DNA of 64,000 nt. Origin: Halomonas lysinitropha. Its GTDB lineage: Bacteria > Pseudomonadota > Gammaproteobacteria > Pseudomonadales > Halomonadaceae. The stretch lies in assembly GCF_902500215.1 (NCBI RefSeq), contig NZ_CABVOU010000027.1:305406-369405 (forward strand). The letters run 5' to 3'. The translations under genes were made by a program, and so were the position numbers. Positions within the stretch are counted from its first letter, which is position 1. Each line of letters opens with the position of its first letter. The notes under the pieces were generated by a model, which saw nothing but the letters and a program-made list of their open reading frames with translations, searched no databases and was not told the origin of the DNA. Below are positions 1-10,161 of the stretch, in pieces.

Positions 1-420
1 GCCTTAAACCCTGACCGATATAGCCGCCCAACGCCTGCTGGCAGCCTATCCCCCGGGGCCATGATCTCCGGTCACCGAAGCCCCGGCCCTGCGGATGAAA
101 CGCAAGCCTATGCTCTTCAGGCATGCGTCTCGGCGGCTCCGAGACCCCCGATGGCCGGAAGTCCGGCGGCATCTAGGTGGGAGAAAGTCTTAGCTGTTCG
201 CGCAACGTGGACAGCTGTCGCCTGCCCCGGGGCTGACCCGGCAAGACTCCCGGTGGAGATGATCAACGCACACGTGCGTGCCAGCGGGTGTGGGATCGGC
301 GAAGCGCTGCTGTGGCTCGGTGCTTGGGCATTGGATACGAAAGCGTCCCTGATTCGCCTCTGGGGACTACTGAGGTCGGCGCTCGGCCTGACGTGAGAAA
401 CTGGATTTCTGTATGTTTTT
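1..420. other. Stretch without a recognisable gene
   Basis: No convincing gene is visible on either strand. One plus-strand frame is open from the window edge to 396, but its translation resembles no family I know, no ribosome binding site precedes its ATG at 61, and such open frames are common at this GC content. The stretch ends in the strong terminator at 426-456, so it probably holds the 3' part of a transcript that begins outside the window, either the tail of a gene or a non-coding RNA. I could not match it to RNase P, tmRNA, 6S or a common riboswitch. Confidence 0.4.
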
Positions 421-425
421 CAGTA

Positions 426-456
426 ACCCAAGCCAATGAAATGGCTTGGGTATTTT
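426..456 (+). terminator. Rho-independent terminator upstream of gcl
   Basis: A perfect 10-bp stem (ACCCAAGCCA at 426-435 with TGGCTTGGGT at 442-451) closes a 6-base loop and is followed by ATTTTATTATT. It ends whatever is transcribed from the left edge and insulates the gcl operon promoter. The stem could also work in the opposite direction, but the T-rich tail favours the plus strand. Confidence 0.8.
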
Positions 457-494
457 ATTATTCCAAATTAAGTGGAAATATTTTCCATGAATTG

Positions 495-523
495 TTGACG
501 ACGCGCGGCGGGATGCCTAGCCT
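495..523 (+). promoter_or_regulatory. Putative sigma-70 promoter of the gcl operon
   Basis: TTGACG at 495-500, a 17-base spacer, then TAGCCT at 518-523. The -35 element and spacing are good and the -10 is weak. It sits 55-83 bases before the gcl start, and the GntR-type palindrome at 523-534 overlaps the probable transcription start, which suits repression. Confidence 0.45.
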
Positions 524-534
524 CTGTATACAGA
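523..534. promoter_or_regulatory. Candidate GntR/FCD operator before gcl
   Basis: TCTGTATACAGA is a perfect 12-bp palindrome whose core TGTATACA fits the FadR-subfamily operator pattern t.GTa.tAC.a. The same core recurs at 5760-5767 upstream of the GntR/FCD regulator gene at the end of this cluster. Its position just downstream of the predicted promoter suggests repression relieved by a pathway metabolite. The site is inferred from sequence alone. Confidence 0.55.
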
Positions 535-577
535 AATATTTTTCAAAAACAATAATCCCCTCACAGGAGGAATCGTC

Positions 578-2353
<1,776 letters not shown>

Positions 2354-2444
2354 GGGCGGCCGCTTCCCGGGCAGCTGGTCGGACCGGCGCCCGGGCGGTA
2401 CGAAACGTACGTTGATATACACCAGAAGACACCGGGAGATTCAC

Positions 2445-3221
2445 ATGGCCAAGTTTGCCGCCAATCTCAGTATGCTGTTTACCGAGGTCGACTTCCTCGA
2501 CCGCTTCCAGGCCGCCGCCGAGGCCGGCTTCAAGGGTGTGGAGTACCTCTTCCCGTACGATTTCGAAGCCGCCGAGATCAGGCAGCGCCTCGACGACAAT
2601 GGCCTGGTCCAGGTGCTGTTCAACCTGCCGGCCGGCGACTGGGGTGCTGGCGAGCGCGGCATCGCCTGCCACCCGGACCGCGTCGAGGAGTTCCGCGCCG
2701 GCGTCGATCGCGCCATCGAGTACGCCCGGGGCCTGGGCAACACTCAGGTCAACTGCCTGGCCGGCATCCAGCCGGAGGGCGTCAGCGACGTCGAGGCGCG
2801 CAAGACCCTGGTCGAGAACCTGCGTTTCGCCGCCGAGAAACTCGAGGCCGCCGACATTCTGTTGATTGCCGAGCCGATCAATACCCGCGACATCCCGGGC
2901 TTCTTCCTCAACCGCACCGGGCAGGCCCTGGCGCTGTTCGACGAGGTGGGAAGCCGAAACCTGAAGCTGCAGTACGATATCTATCACATGCAGATCATGG
3001 AAGGGGATCTGGCCCCGACCATCGAGAAACACCTGGATCGCATCGCCCACGTCCAGCTGGCCGACAACCCGGGCCGCCATGAGCCAGGCACCGGCGAGAT
3101 CCACTATCCCTTTCTGTTCGCGCACCTCGATCGCCTGGGCTATCAGGGTTGGATCGGCTGCGAGTACAAGCCCAGGGCGGGCACCCGAGAGGGACTGGGC
3201 TGGCTGGATAGCGTGCGCTAA
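2445..3221 (+). CDS. hyi: Hydroxypyruvate isomerase
   Basis: Converts tartronate semialdehyde to hydroxypyruvate and back, downstream of Gcl. The 258 residues equal the E. coli Hyi length, and the protein has the xylose-isomerase-like TIM barrel features FAANLSMLFTEVDFLDRF at the N-terminus and EPINTRDIPGFFLN near residue 145. I chose the ATG at 2445, preceded by GGGAG, rather than upstream in-frame codons that would overlap the gcl 3' end. It lies 91 bases after gcl and 38 bases before glxR, so it is very likely co-transcribed with both. Confidence 0.95.
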   Translation: MAKFAANLSMLFTEVDFLDRFQAAAEAGFKGVEYLFPYDFEAAEIRQRLDDNGLVQVLFNLPAGDWGAGERGIACHPDRVEEFRAGVDRAIEYARGLGNTQVNCLAGIQPEGVSDVEARKTLVENLRFAAEKLEAADILLIAEPINTRDIPGFFLNRTGQALALFDEVGSRNLKLQYDIYHMQIMEGDLAPTIEKHLDRIAHVQLADNPGRHEPGTGEIHYPFLFAHLDRLGYQGWIGCEYKPRAGTREGLGWLDSVR

Positions 3222-3259
3222 GTGCGGTTTTTCGACGAGAGACGAGAAGGAGAGACATC

Positions 3260-4147
3260 ATGAGCAAGATCGGCTTTATCGGACTGGGCATCATGGGCCG
3301 TCCCATGGCGGGTCACCTGCTGGACGCCGGCCATGAGCTGGTGACGGTCAAACGCGGCACTCTGGATGAGACCCTGGCCTCCAGGGGCATGCAGGAGCTC
3401 GCCGATCCCAAGGCGGTCGCCGAGGACGCCGAGGTGATCATCACCATGGTGCCGGACACCCCGGATGTCGAGCAGGTGCTGTTCGGCGAAGGCGGTGTCA
3501 TCGAGGGCCTGAAGCCCGGCACCCTGGTGATCGACATGAGTTCCATCGCCCCGCTGGCCACCCAGGAGTTCGCCAAGCGCATTCAGGGCGCCGGCGGTGA
3601 GTACGTCGACGCCCCGGTTTCCGGCGGCGAGGGCGGTGCCATCAATGCCGCCCTGACCATCATGGTCGGCGCCACCCCGGAAGGCTTCGAGCGCGCCCAG
3701 CCGCTGCTCGAGATCATGGGCAAGACCATCACCCATATCGGTGACCAGGGCGCCGGTCAGACCTGCAAGGTCGCCAACCAGATCGTCGTGGCCTTGACCA
3801 TCGAGGCCGTTTCCGAGGGCCTGCTCTTCGCTTCCCGCGCGGGGGCCGACGTGGCCAAGGTCCGCGAGTCCTTGCTCGGCGGCCTGGCGCAGTCGAAGAT
3901 CCTCGACGTGCATGGCGAGCGCATGATCAACCGAACCTTCGATCCGGGCTTCAAGATCCGCCTGCATCAGAAGGATCTCAACCTGGCACTGGAGGGCGCG
4001 CGTAGCCTCAACCTTGCACTGCCCGGTACCGCCAATGCCCAGCAGCTGTTCCAGGCCTGTGCCGCCCACGGCGGCGCCGACTGGGATCATGCCGGCATCC
4101 TGCGGGCCCTGGAGGCACTGGCCAACCATGAGGTAGGCCAGTCGTGA
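3260..4147 (+). CDS. glxR: 2-hydroxy-3-oxopropionate (tartronate semialdehyde) reductase
   Basis: NAD(P)H-dependent reduction of tartronate semialdehyde to D-glycerate. It has 295 residues with the beta-hydroxyacid dehydrogenase signature GFIGLGIMGRPMA at the N-terminus (Rossmann loop), the substrate loop DAPVSGGEGGA around residue 118, and the catalytic Lys170 in CKVANQ. The GlxR/GarR types are close and cannot be separated with certainty, but the gcl-hyi context supports GlxR. A strong GAAGGAGAG precedes the start. It is the third gene of the glyoxylate operon. Confidence 0.93.
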   Translation: MSKIGFIGLGIMGRPMAGHLLDAGHELVTVKRGTLDETLASRGMQELADPKAVAEDAEVIITMVPDTPDVEQVLFGEGGVIEGLKPGTLVIDMSSIAPLATQEFAKRIQGAGGEYVDAPVSGGEGGAINAALTIMVGATPEGFERAQPLLEIMGKTITHIGDQGAGQTCKVANQIVVALTIEAVSEGLLFASRAGADVAKVRESLLGGLAQSKILDVHGERMINRTFDPGFKIRLHQKDLNLALEGARSLNLALPGTANAQQLFQACAAHGGADWDHAGILRALEALANHEVGQS

Positions 4148-4155
4148 GTCTGCCC

Positions 4156-4229
4156 GCCGGCTCTTGTGAGCCGGCGAGCGACAGGGAGGTGACTGCTCCC
4201 TGACGGCAGGCGTCGGGTCGTCGCCTGCC
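4156..4229 (+). repeat. Two consecutive hairpins between glxR and the glycerate kinase gene
   Basis: The 170-base gap contains GCCGGCTC/GAGCCGGC (4156-4175, 4-base loop) and GGCAGGCG/CGCCTGCC (4205-4229, 9-base loop). Neither is followed by a T-run, so they are not typical intrinsic terminators. They could stabilise mRNA ends after processing and lower expression of the downstream kinase gene. I see no open frame in the gap. Confidence 0.5.
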
Positions 4230-4317
4230 TGATCGCCGCTGGCGATCCTTGCCCGGTGGTGGGTTCCCCCTGAAGTACCCTCCCGTCACCGGGCCTTTTC
4301 CGTGAAGGAGACTTCCC

Positions 4318-5643
4318 ATGAAGACACCCAGTCCGTTGGTCACTGATGGCCCGTTGGAGACACCGCGTGCCTGGCTCCGGCACTTGGCGGACACCGCGAT
4401 CGCCGCTGTCCATCCCGATACGCTTCTGCCCGACAGGCTCCCGGAACCGCCGCCTGGTCGTACCGTGGTGGTGGGGGCCGGCAAGGCGGCAGCCGCCATG
4501 GCAGCCGCCCTGGAACGTGCCTGGCAGGAACACCAACCCGAAGCGCGGCTGTCCGGTCTGGTAGTGACCCGCTACGGGCATGGTCCCCAAGGGCTGGACG
4601 CCGAGTGTCGTCATGTCGAGGTTCTCGAGGCCGCCCATCCCATGCCTGACGACCTGAGCGAGAGGGCCGCCCACCGCATGCTCGAGGCCGTCGAGGACCT
4701 GGGCGAGGACGATCTGGTCATCGCCCTGATCTCCGGCGGCGGCTCGGCGCTGATGACCCTGCCGGCGCCCGGCGTGACGCTGGGCGAGAAGCAGGCCATC
4801 AACAAGGCGCTGCTGAGAAGTGGCGCGCCGATCCGCGAGATCAATACCGTCCGCCGGCACCTGTCGTCCATCAAGGGCGGGCGCCTGGCCGCGGCCGCTC
4901 ATCCTGCCCGGGTGCTGACCTGGCTGATCTCGGATGTGCCCGGTGACGAAGCTTCGCTGGTGGCCTCGGGGCCGACCCTGCCGGATGCCACGACGCCCGA
5001 GGATGCTCTGGCGATCCTCGAACACCGCGGCATTGCGATGTCTGAGGGGGTGCGCCGCCATCTGCTAGCCGATACCTCGGCCCCGCATCCCGGGGAGCCG
5101 GCCTTCGCCCGCGACGAGAGCGAGGTCCTCGCCCGGGCCCGGGATGCTCTCGAGGTGGCCCGGATTGTCGCCGAGGCCGCGGGTATCGAGGTGCGCCTGC
5201 TTGGCGATGACCTGGAAGGCGAGGCACGGGAGCTGGGACGCGCCCAGGGGAAGCTGGCCCTGAGCGCCCGAGAGGAGGGCCGAGTCCCGCTGCTGCTGCT
5301 CTCGGGTGGCGAGACCAGCGTCACCATGCAGGGGGACGGCCGGGGCGGGCGCAATGTGGAGTACCTGCTGGGGCTCTTCGAGACCCTGCGCGGAGCCGAG
5401 GATATCCATGCGCTGGCCCTCGACACCGACGGCATCGACGGCTCCGAGGACAATGCCGGGGCGTTGTTCTCGCCCGAGGACTGGGCCCATGCCCGGACTC
5501 GGGGCCTCGACCCCGTCGACTATCTGTCACGCAATGACGCCTATACGTTTTTTCAGGCTCTGGACGATTTGATCGTCACCGGGCCGACACGGACCAACGT
5601 CAATGATTTCCGTGCCATCCTGGTACTGCCGAGGACCCCATGA
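4318..5643 (+). CDS. Glycerate 2-kinase, MOFRL (TtuD/GckA) family
   Basis: Predicted to phosphorylate D-glycerate to 2-phosphoglycerate, delivering the pathway into lower glycolysis; older annotations call this family hydroxypyruvate reductase TtuD. It has 441 residues. Visible features are the N-terminal DUF4147-type domain with VVVGAGKAAAAMA, the ALISGGGSALMTLP loop near residue 140, NTVRRHLSSIKGGRLA, and the C-terminal MOFRL region with LLLSGGETSVT and ALDTDGIDG. AAGGAG precedes the start. Its place after gcl-hyi-glxR supports the kinase role: glyoxylate to tartronate semialdehyde to glycerate to 2-phosphoglycerate. Confidence 0.9.
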   Translation: MKTPSPLVTDGPLETPRAWLRHLADTAIAAVHPDTLLPDRLPEPPPGRTVVVGAGKAAAAMAAALERAWQEHQPEARLSGLVVTRYGHGPQGLDAECRHVEVLEAAHPMPDDLSERAAHRMLEAVEDLGEDDLVIALISGGGSALMTLPAPGVTLGEKQAINKALLRSGAPIREINTVRRHLSSIKGGRLAAAAHPARVLTWLISDVPGDEASLVASGPTLPDATTPEDALAILEHRGIAMSEGVRRHLLADTSAPHPGEPAFARDESEVLARARDALEVARIVAEAAGIEVRLLGDDLEGEARELGRAQGKLALSAREEGRVPLLLLSGGETSVTMQGDGRGGRNVEYLLGLFETLRGAEDIHALALDTDGIDGSEDNAGALFSPEDWAHARTRGLDPVDYLSRNDAYTFFQALDDLIVTGPTRTNVNDFRAILVLPRTP

Positions 5644-5758
5644 TTGCCAGCGTCGCACCAGGAGAGTCGCCACCCTGGGCCAGCCGGCGACCGTGAAGAG
5701 ATCCTGGAAGCGATCCTCGACGTGACTCCGGTACATCGCCGTGCCTGAGGCATGGATC

Positions 5759-5768
5759 CTGTATACAA
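5759..5768. promoter_or_regulatory. Candidate GntR/FCD operator before the regulator gene
   Basis: CTGTATACAA contains TGTATACA (5760-5767), the same 8-bp palindromic core found before gcl. It lies about 72 bases upstream of the GntR/FCD start codon, consistent with autoregulation. The remainder of the 196-base gap (5644-5839) shows no gene I recognise. Confidence 0.5.
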
Positions 5769-5839
5769 TGAACCTGTTTGATGTGGTCATTCCGTTCGCG
5801 GGATGAGACGCTGGCGCAGAAACAGGCAGGGGACAGCTC

Positions 5840-6568
5840 ATGCACGAATGGCAGGAGGAGGTGCTGGCCGAGGTCAGGGCCGGGAGTCGCATCAGCGACC
5901 GGGATATCGTCGACAAGGTGCGCCGGGCGGTGCTGATGCAGCGCCTGCCGCCCGGCACCCGACTGCCGGAAGTGACCCTCGGCGAGGTCTTCGGGGTGAG
6001 TCGCTCGGTGGTACGCAAGGCCCTGACCCGGCTGGCCTCCGAGCACGTGGTGGACCAGCGTCCCAACCAGGTGGCGCGAGTCCGCGCGCCCAGCATCGAG
6101 GAGACCCGCGAGACCTTCGCGGCCCGGCGGCTAGTCGAAGGGGAAGTGGCCTCGCTGCTGGCGGGCCGCCTCGATGCAGCCTCGCGGGATCGGCTGGCGG
6201 CGGAGACGCGGGGCGAGATCGAGGCCCACGGGCGGGGAGACGAGCCGGCCCGTATCGAGCATTCCCTGGCCATCCATCACCGGCTGGCGGAGCTCTCGCC
6301 CAACCGCGTGCTGGGGGCCATGCTGACCGACCTGATCCTGCGTACCTCCATTGTCATTGCCCTCTACAAGCGGTCGAACCTGGCCTCCTGCTTCCTGGAG
6401 GGCGATCACACGACGCTGCTGGCGGCGCTTGAGCAGGGCGACAGGCAGGCGGCCCGGGAGGGCATCCGGCACCATCTGGAGAGCCTCGAGGCGCTGCTGG
6501 ATCTGAGCCCCCGCGAGGCGAGCATCGATCTGAAGGCGATCCTCGGGCGCTCCCGGGAGCAAGCCTGA
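5840..6568 (+). CDS. GntR-family regulator with FCD ligand domain
   Basis: A DNA-binding repressor or activator, 242 residues. The N-terminal winged helix (about residues 17-80) includes LPPGTRLPEVTLGEVFGVSRSVVRKAL, written here as LPPGTRLPE followed by GVSRSVVRKAL. The C-terminal all-helical FCD domain carries RRLVEGEVASLLAG and the histidine pair in SLAIHHRLAEL typical of the metal/ligand pocket. It follows the glyoxylate operon on the same strand and probably controls it through the TGTATACA palindromes at 525 and 5760. The likely inducer is glyoxylate or a related acid, which is inference from context. Confidence 0.85.
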   Translation: MHEWQEEVLAEVRAGSRISDRDIVDKVRRAVLMQRLPPGTRLPEVTLGEVFGVSRSVVRKALTRLASEHVVDQRPNQVARVRAPSIEETRETFAARRLVEGEVASLLAGRLDAASRDRLAAETRGEIEAHGRGDEPARIEHSLAIHHRLAELSPNRVLGAMLTDLILRTSIVIALYKRSNLASCFLEGDHTTLLAALEQGDRQAAREGIRHHLESLEALLDLSPREASIDLKAILGRSREQA

Positions 6569-6667
6569 TCCGCATCAAGGCCGGGGCGAGTTCCACGGCC
6601 TCGCCTTGTCCCCCGGGGCGCGCCTGGTCGACAATGCAGCGATCCTATCGCTTATCGGGAATCCTGC

Positions 6668-7468
6668 ATGTTTTCTTCCCTGCGCTGGGCCCTCGTCGCC
6701 TGGCTCGTTCTGTCGACGCCTGTGGCCCTGGCTGATGTACCCACCGTGGCGGCGGCTTCGGACCTTCAGTTCGCCCTCACCGAGGCCGCCGAGCGCTTCA
6801 CCGACGAGACCGGGCGGGAGTTGCGCCTGAATTTCGGCTCCTCCGGCAACTTCATGCGCCAGATCCGACAGGGCGCCCCCTTCGAGCTCTACCTGTCCGC
6901 GGACGAGGCGTATGTGCTGGCCCTCCACGAGGCGGGGTGGACCGAGGACGAGGGGGTGGTCTATGCCGTGGGTCGGCTGGCGTGGCTGCAGCGTCCGGGC
7001 AGCGGCGAACTGCCGGATACAGCAGACCCGATGGCCGGCGTGCGCGAGGCCATCGATGCCCATCGGGCCGGGCAGGGCAGGCCGCGCATCGCCCTGGCCA
7101 ATCCCGAGCATGCCCCCTACGGCGTGGCGGCTCGCCAGGCCCTTGAGCATGCCGGACTCTGGGGAGGGGCGGCCCCGCTGCGCATTCTCGGCGAAAATGT
7201 CTCCCAGGCCGCACAGTTCGCCCTGGCAGACGAGGCTCGCGGCGGGTTGGTGGCCTGGTCGCTGGCACTTGCGCCGACACTGGGCGAGCGTAGTGAGCAC
7301 GTGCTGATCCCCGAGGCGTGGCATGCCCCGCTGGTCCAGCGCATGGCGCTGATCGAGGGGGCCGGCGAGACCGCTCGGGCTTTCCACGCCTGGCTCCAGC
7401 AGCCGGCGGCCCGGCAGATCCTGGCGGCGTACGGTTTCCGCTTGCCTGACCAGGACAACCCTCGCTGA
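6668..7468 (+). CDS. modA: Molybdate ABC transporter substrate-binding protein
   Basis: Periplasmic molybdate/tungstate receptor, 266 residues. It begins with a signal peptide ending near LADVPTV (about residue 22), followed by VAAASDLQFALTEAAERF and LNFGSSGNFMRQI, the Ser-containing oxyanion pocket typical of ModA. ALANPEHAPYG near residue 145 is another family signature. It overlaps modB by one base (TGATG), indicating translational coupling. The system supplies molybdate for molybdopterin cofactor. No ModE-type operator was recognised upstream. Confidence 0.93.
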   Translation: MFSSLRWALVAWLVLSTPVALADVPTVAAASDLQFALTEAAERFTDETGRELRLNFGSSGNFMRQIRQGAPFELYLSADEAYVLALHEAGWTEDEGVVYAVGRLAWLQRPGSGELPDTADPMAGVREAIDAHRAGQGRPRIALANPEHAPYGVAARQALEHAGLWGGAAPLRILGENVSQAAQFALADEARGGLVAWSLALAPTLGERSEHVLIPEAWHAPLVQRMALIEGAGETARAFHAWLQQPAARQILAAYGFRLPDQDNPR

Positions 7469-8136
7469 TGGACTGGACGGCGCTCTCGGTCTCGCTGCGC
7501 CTGGCGGGACTGACCTGCCTGCTGCTGCTGCCGCTGGGGCTCTGGCTGGGGCGCACCCTGGCGCTCTCGCGCTTTCGCGGCAAGCCGCTGTGCGAGGCGC
7601 TGGTGGCGCTACCGCTGGTGATGCCGCCGACGGTGCTGGGCTTCTACCTGATGCAGGCCTTCGGCGTGGAGGCGCCCTTCGGCGCTTTCTGGCAGTCGCT
7701 GACCGGCAGCGGGCTCAATTTCACCTTCACCGGTATCCTGATCGCCTCGCTGGTGGCCAACCTGCCCTTCGCCGTGCAGCCGATCCAGCGCGCCTTCGAG
7801 ACGATTCCGCCCAATCTGCGCGAGGCCGCCTGGTGCAGCGGCCTCTCCCCCGCCCGTACGCTGTGGCGTATCGAGCTGCCGCTGGTGTGGCCGGGTCTGA
7901 TCTCGGCCCTGGCGCTGACCTTCGCCCATACCCTCGGCGAGTTCGGTGTGATCCTGATGGTCGGCGGGGCGATCGACGGGGAGACGCGTACCCTGGCCAT
8001 CGCCATCTACGACCGAGTCCAGGCTTTCGATGAGTCCGGAGCCGCCATCATGTCGGCCATGCTGCTGCTGATCTCCTTCCTGACCATCGGAGTGGTCTAC
8101 GGCCTGGCAGGACGTCGAAGGTGGCGCCGTGGCTGA
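7468..8136 (+). CDS. modB: Molybdate ABC transporter permease
   Basis: Inner-membrane permease of the molybdate importer, 222 residues with about five hydrophobic segments. The family signature ALPLVMPPTVLGFYL lies near residue 48, and the cytoplasmic coupling motif EAAWCSGLSPARTLWRIELP near residue 112, followed by TLGEFGVILMVGG. It starts within the stop codon of modA and its end overlaps modC by 8 bases, so modABC is one tightly coupled unit. Confidence 0.93.
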   Translation: MDWTALSVSLRLAGLTCLLLLPLGLWLGRTLALSRFRGKPLCEALVALPLVMPPTVLGFYLMQAFGVEAPFGAFWQSLTGSGLNFTFTGILIASLVANLPFAVQPIQRAFETIPPNLREAAWCSGLSPARTLWRIELPLVWPGLISALALTFAHTLGEFGVILMVGGAIDGETRTLAIAIYDRVQAFDESGAAIMSAMLLLISFLTIGVVYGLAGRRRWRRG

Positions 8137-9241
8137 GATGGATCTGCCCTTGAGCCAGGCCCGCCTGACGGTGCAGCTGCAGCAGGCCGGACCGATCCCG
8201 CTGGACGCCGACTTCCACTGCGACGCCGGCGAGCTGCTGGCCCTGGTGGGTCCCTCGGGGAGCGGCAAGACCACCCTGCTGCGTGCCATCGCCGGGCTCT
8301 ATCGACCGGCGGGCGGCGTGATCCGCTGTGCCGGCGAGACCTGGTTCGATGCCGAGGCAAGGCGCTCGCTGCGTCCCCAGCAGCGTCGCGTAGGCCTGGT
8401 GTTCCAGGACTATGCGCTCTTCCCGCACCTGGATGCGCGCGCCAATGTCATGATGGCCTTGGAGCATCTACCCGCCGCCGAGCGCGGGCAGGCCGCCGAG
8501 CAGTGGCTGGTGCGAGTGCGCCTCGAGGGCCTTGCCGACCGTATGCCGTCCGAGCTCTCCGGCGGCCAGCGTCAGCGAGTCGCCCTGGCCCGAGCGCTGG
8601 CCAGGAGCCCGCGGGTGCTGCTGCTGGACGAGCCCTTCTCGGCCGTGGACCAGGTGACCCGCCGGCGCCTGCAGCGCGAGCTCGCCCTGTTGCGCGAGGA
8701 GATCCGAATCCCCATCGTGCTGGTCACTCACGACCTGGACGAGGCCGCCGCCCTGGCTGACCGACTCTGCGTACTGCACGCTGGCCGTAGCCTGCAGCAG
8801 GCCCCGGCCGAGCAGCTCTTCCGCCGGCCGGCCAGCCCCGAGGTGGCACGGCTGCTCGATCGTCACAATGTATTCACCGGCACGGTGGTAGCCGAGGAGG
8901 AGGGGCGCCGCCTGCAATGGGGCCCCTGGCGCCTGGAGGTGGCGGAGGGGCTGGGGGCAATGAGGCCCGGCCAGCGCGTCAGCTGGTACCTGCCACCCTC
9001 GGACGTGGTTCTCCATCGTCGCGGCCGCCCTTCTCGGGGGGAGCGCGAGAACCCGGTCGAGGGTCGGGTGGTGGAGATGGCGGTGCTGGGCGGCATCACC
9101 TCCGTGGCGCTGGCCTTCGACCACTGCGACGATACCCTGCGATTCGAGCTTCCCACCCATGCCGCGCGCCGCAACGGCCTGGCTCACGGCGAGGCCGTGG
9201 GGGTCTCGCTGCTGGCTGCCGGAATCCATCTGATGCCTTGA
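8129..9241 (+). CDS. modC: Molybdate ABC transporter ATP-binding protein
   Basis: ATPase of the molybdate importer, up to 370 residues. It has Walker A GPSGSGKTTLL (about residue 43), the signature LSGGQRQRVALARAL, Walker B VLLLDEPFSAVD and the switch His in VLVTHDLDEA. The C-terminal third is a TOBE/Mop-like regulatory domain. The frame may start at GTG 8129, overlapping modB, or at ATG 8138; both keep the ATPase domain intact and the choice affects only three residues. It is the third gene of modABC. Confidence 0.93.
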   Translation: MAEMDLPLSQARLTVQLQQAGPIPLDADFHCDAGELLALVGPSGSGKTTLLRAIAGLYRPAGGVIRCAGETWFDAEARRSLRPQQRRVGLVFQDYALFPHLDARANVMMALEHLPAAERGQAAEQWLVRVRLEGLADRMPSELSGGQRQRVALARALARSPRVLLLDEPFSAVDQVTRRRLQRELALLREEIRIPIVLVTHDLDEAAALADRLCVLHAGRSLQQAPAEQLFRRPASPEVARLLDRHNVFTGTVVAEEEGRRLQWGPWRLEVAEGLGAMRPGQRVSWYLPPSDVVLHRRGRPSRGERENPVEGRVVEMAVLGGITSVALAFDHCDDTLRFELPTHAARRNGLAHGEAVGVSLLAAGIHLMP

Positions 9242-9287
9242 GTCCGTATTCCCTATTCCGAATTGTCCAATCGCTGAGGAAACCGCC

Positions 9288-9833
9288 ATGAACACCACTC
9301 GACGCCATCTGCTGCTGGGCCTGGCCCTGCTGCCCGCCGCCACCCTGCTGCCGCGCGTCCTGCCGGCCGCCGGGCCCGATTCGGGGCCGGATCTTGAGCC
9401 ACAGACCCTCGAGACCGTTCCCCTGGTGATCCACGGTGATCAGGGCCCCCAACGTCTCGAGGTAGAGGTGGCCCGCACCATTGCCGAGCGAAGTCGAGGC
9501 CTGATGGAGCGTGACCACCTGGCCGAGCAGTCCGGCATGCTGTTCCTCTATGATCGCCCCCAGTCCTCACGCAATGGTTTCTGGATGTATCGCACGCGGA
9601 TCCCGCTGGACATTGCCTTCATCGACGAGGCGGGGCACATCGCCGAAATTCACCGCATGACCCCCTGCAAGGCTGCCCAGGCGGGGGAGTGCCCGGTGAC
9701 GCGCCCTTCGGTGCCTTATCGTGCGGCCCTGGAGGTCAATGCCGGCGCCTTCGAGGCGATGGGGGTGGCCGCGGGCGACTGCGTCAGCTGGCCGGGCGAC
9801 GGCGGTCTCTGCGCCGGAGCGCCGGCTTCGTGA
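9288..9833 (+). CDS. DUF192 (UPF0127) exported protein
   Basis: 181-residue protein of the DUF192 family, function unknown. The N-terminus TTRRHLLLGLALLP resembles a twin-arginine export signal, so it may leave the cytoplasm folded. The DUF192 core follows: RSRGLMERDHLAEQSGMLF, then GFWMYRTRIPLDIAFID and ALEVNAGAFEAMGV. Four Cys-containing positions near the C-terminus (PCKA, GECPV, GDCVS, GLCAG) are notable. It lies 46 bases after modC but nothing else ties it to molybdate transport. Confidence 0.85.
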   Translation: MNTTRRHLLLGLALLPAATLLPRVLPAAGPDSGPDLEPQTLETVPLVIHGDQGPQRLEVEVARTIAERSRGLMERDHLAEQSGMLFLYDRPQSSRNGFWMYRTRIPLDIAFIDEAGHIAEIHRMTPCKAAQAGECPVTRPSVPYRAALEVNAGAFEAMGVAAGDCVSWPGDGGLCAGAPAS

Positions 9834-9834
9834 G

Positions 9835-9960
9835 CCAACCTGCGGGGCCGCGCTTGATCAGCAGCTGCGAGACCGCCCAGCCCAGGGCGCTGGTCAACAG
9901 CAGGATGGTCGGCAGTGGCGAGGGCAGGGTGGGGCCAGGGCCAGGTCACGAAGCGGCACG
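9835..9960 (-). pseudogene. Possible relic of a DMT/EamA-type permease gene
   Basis: On the minus strand GAGGAG and then GTG at 9960 open a frame reading VPLRDLALA, like the first residues of EamA-type permeases. After a frame change the same strand reads PTILLLTSALGWAVSQLLIKR, resembling the start of a transmembrane segment plus the positively charged end found in these transporters. The remainder is missing and the fragment runs into the DUF192 stop codon. I read it as an internally deleted, truncated remnant; the match is short and by eye only. Confidence 0.3.
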
Positions 9961-10161
9961 GCGTCTCCTCGGGGCGGAAGGAAAAAGCGACACAGCATAG
10001 CAATTGCGTTGAACCCGAGGACAGGGCAGGACGATGTGCCGTCTTGCATGAACATGGGATGACAGGGCATCTTGAGGTTCGCGGCGTCGATGGACGCCTC
10101 AACAACGCTAACGGTCAGGCCGCAGCAGACCTGCCCAAGCCCGACATTGCAAGGACACGCC

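Noticed and set aside
61..396. Open frame of 111 codons at the left edge
   Set aside because: No ribosome binding site, no recognisable family and an implausible composition. It is open only because stop codons are rare at this GC content.
5527..6273. Minus-strand frame over the GntR gene
   Set aside because: Arg/Ser-rich translation without any domain, opposite a regulator with a clear helix-turn-helix and FCD domain.
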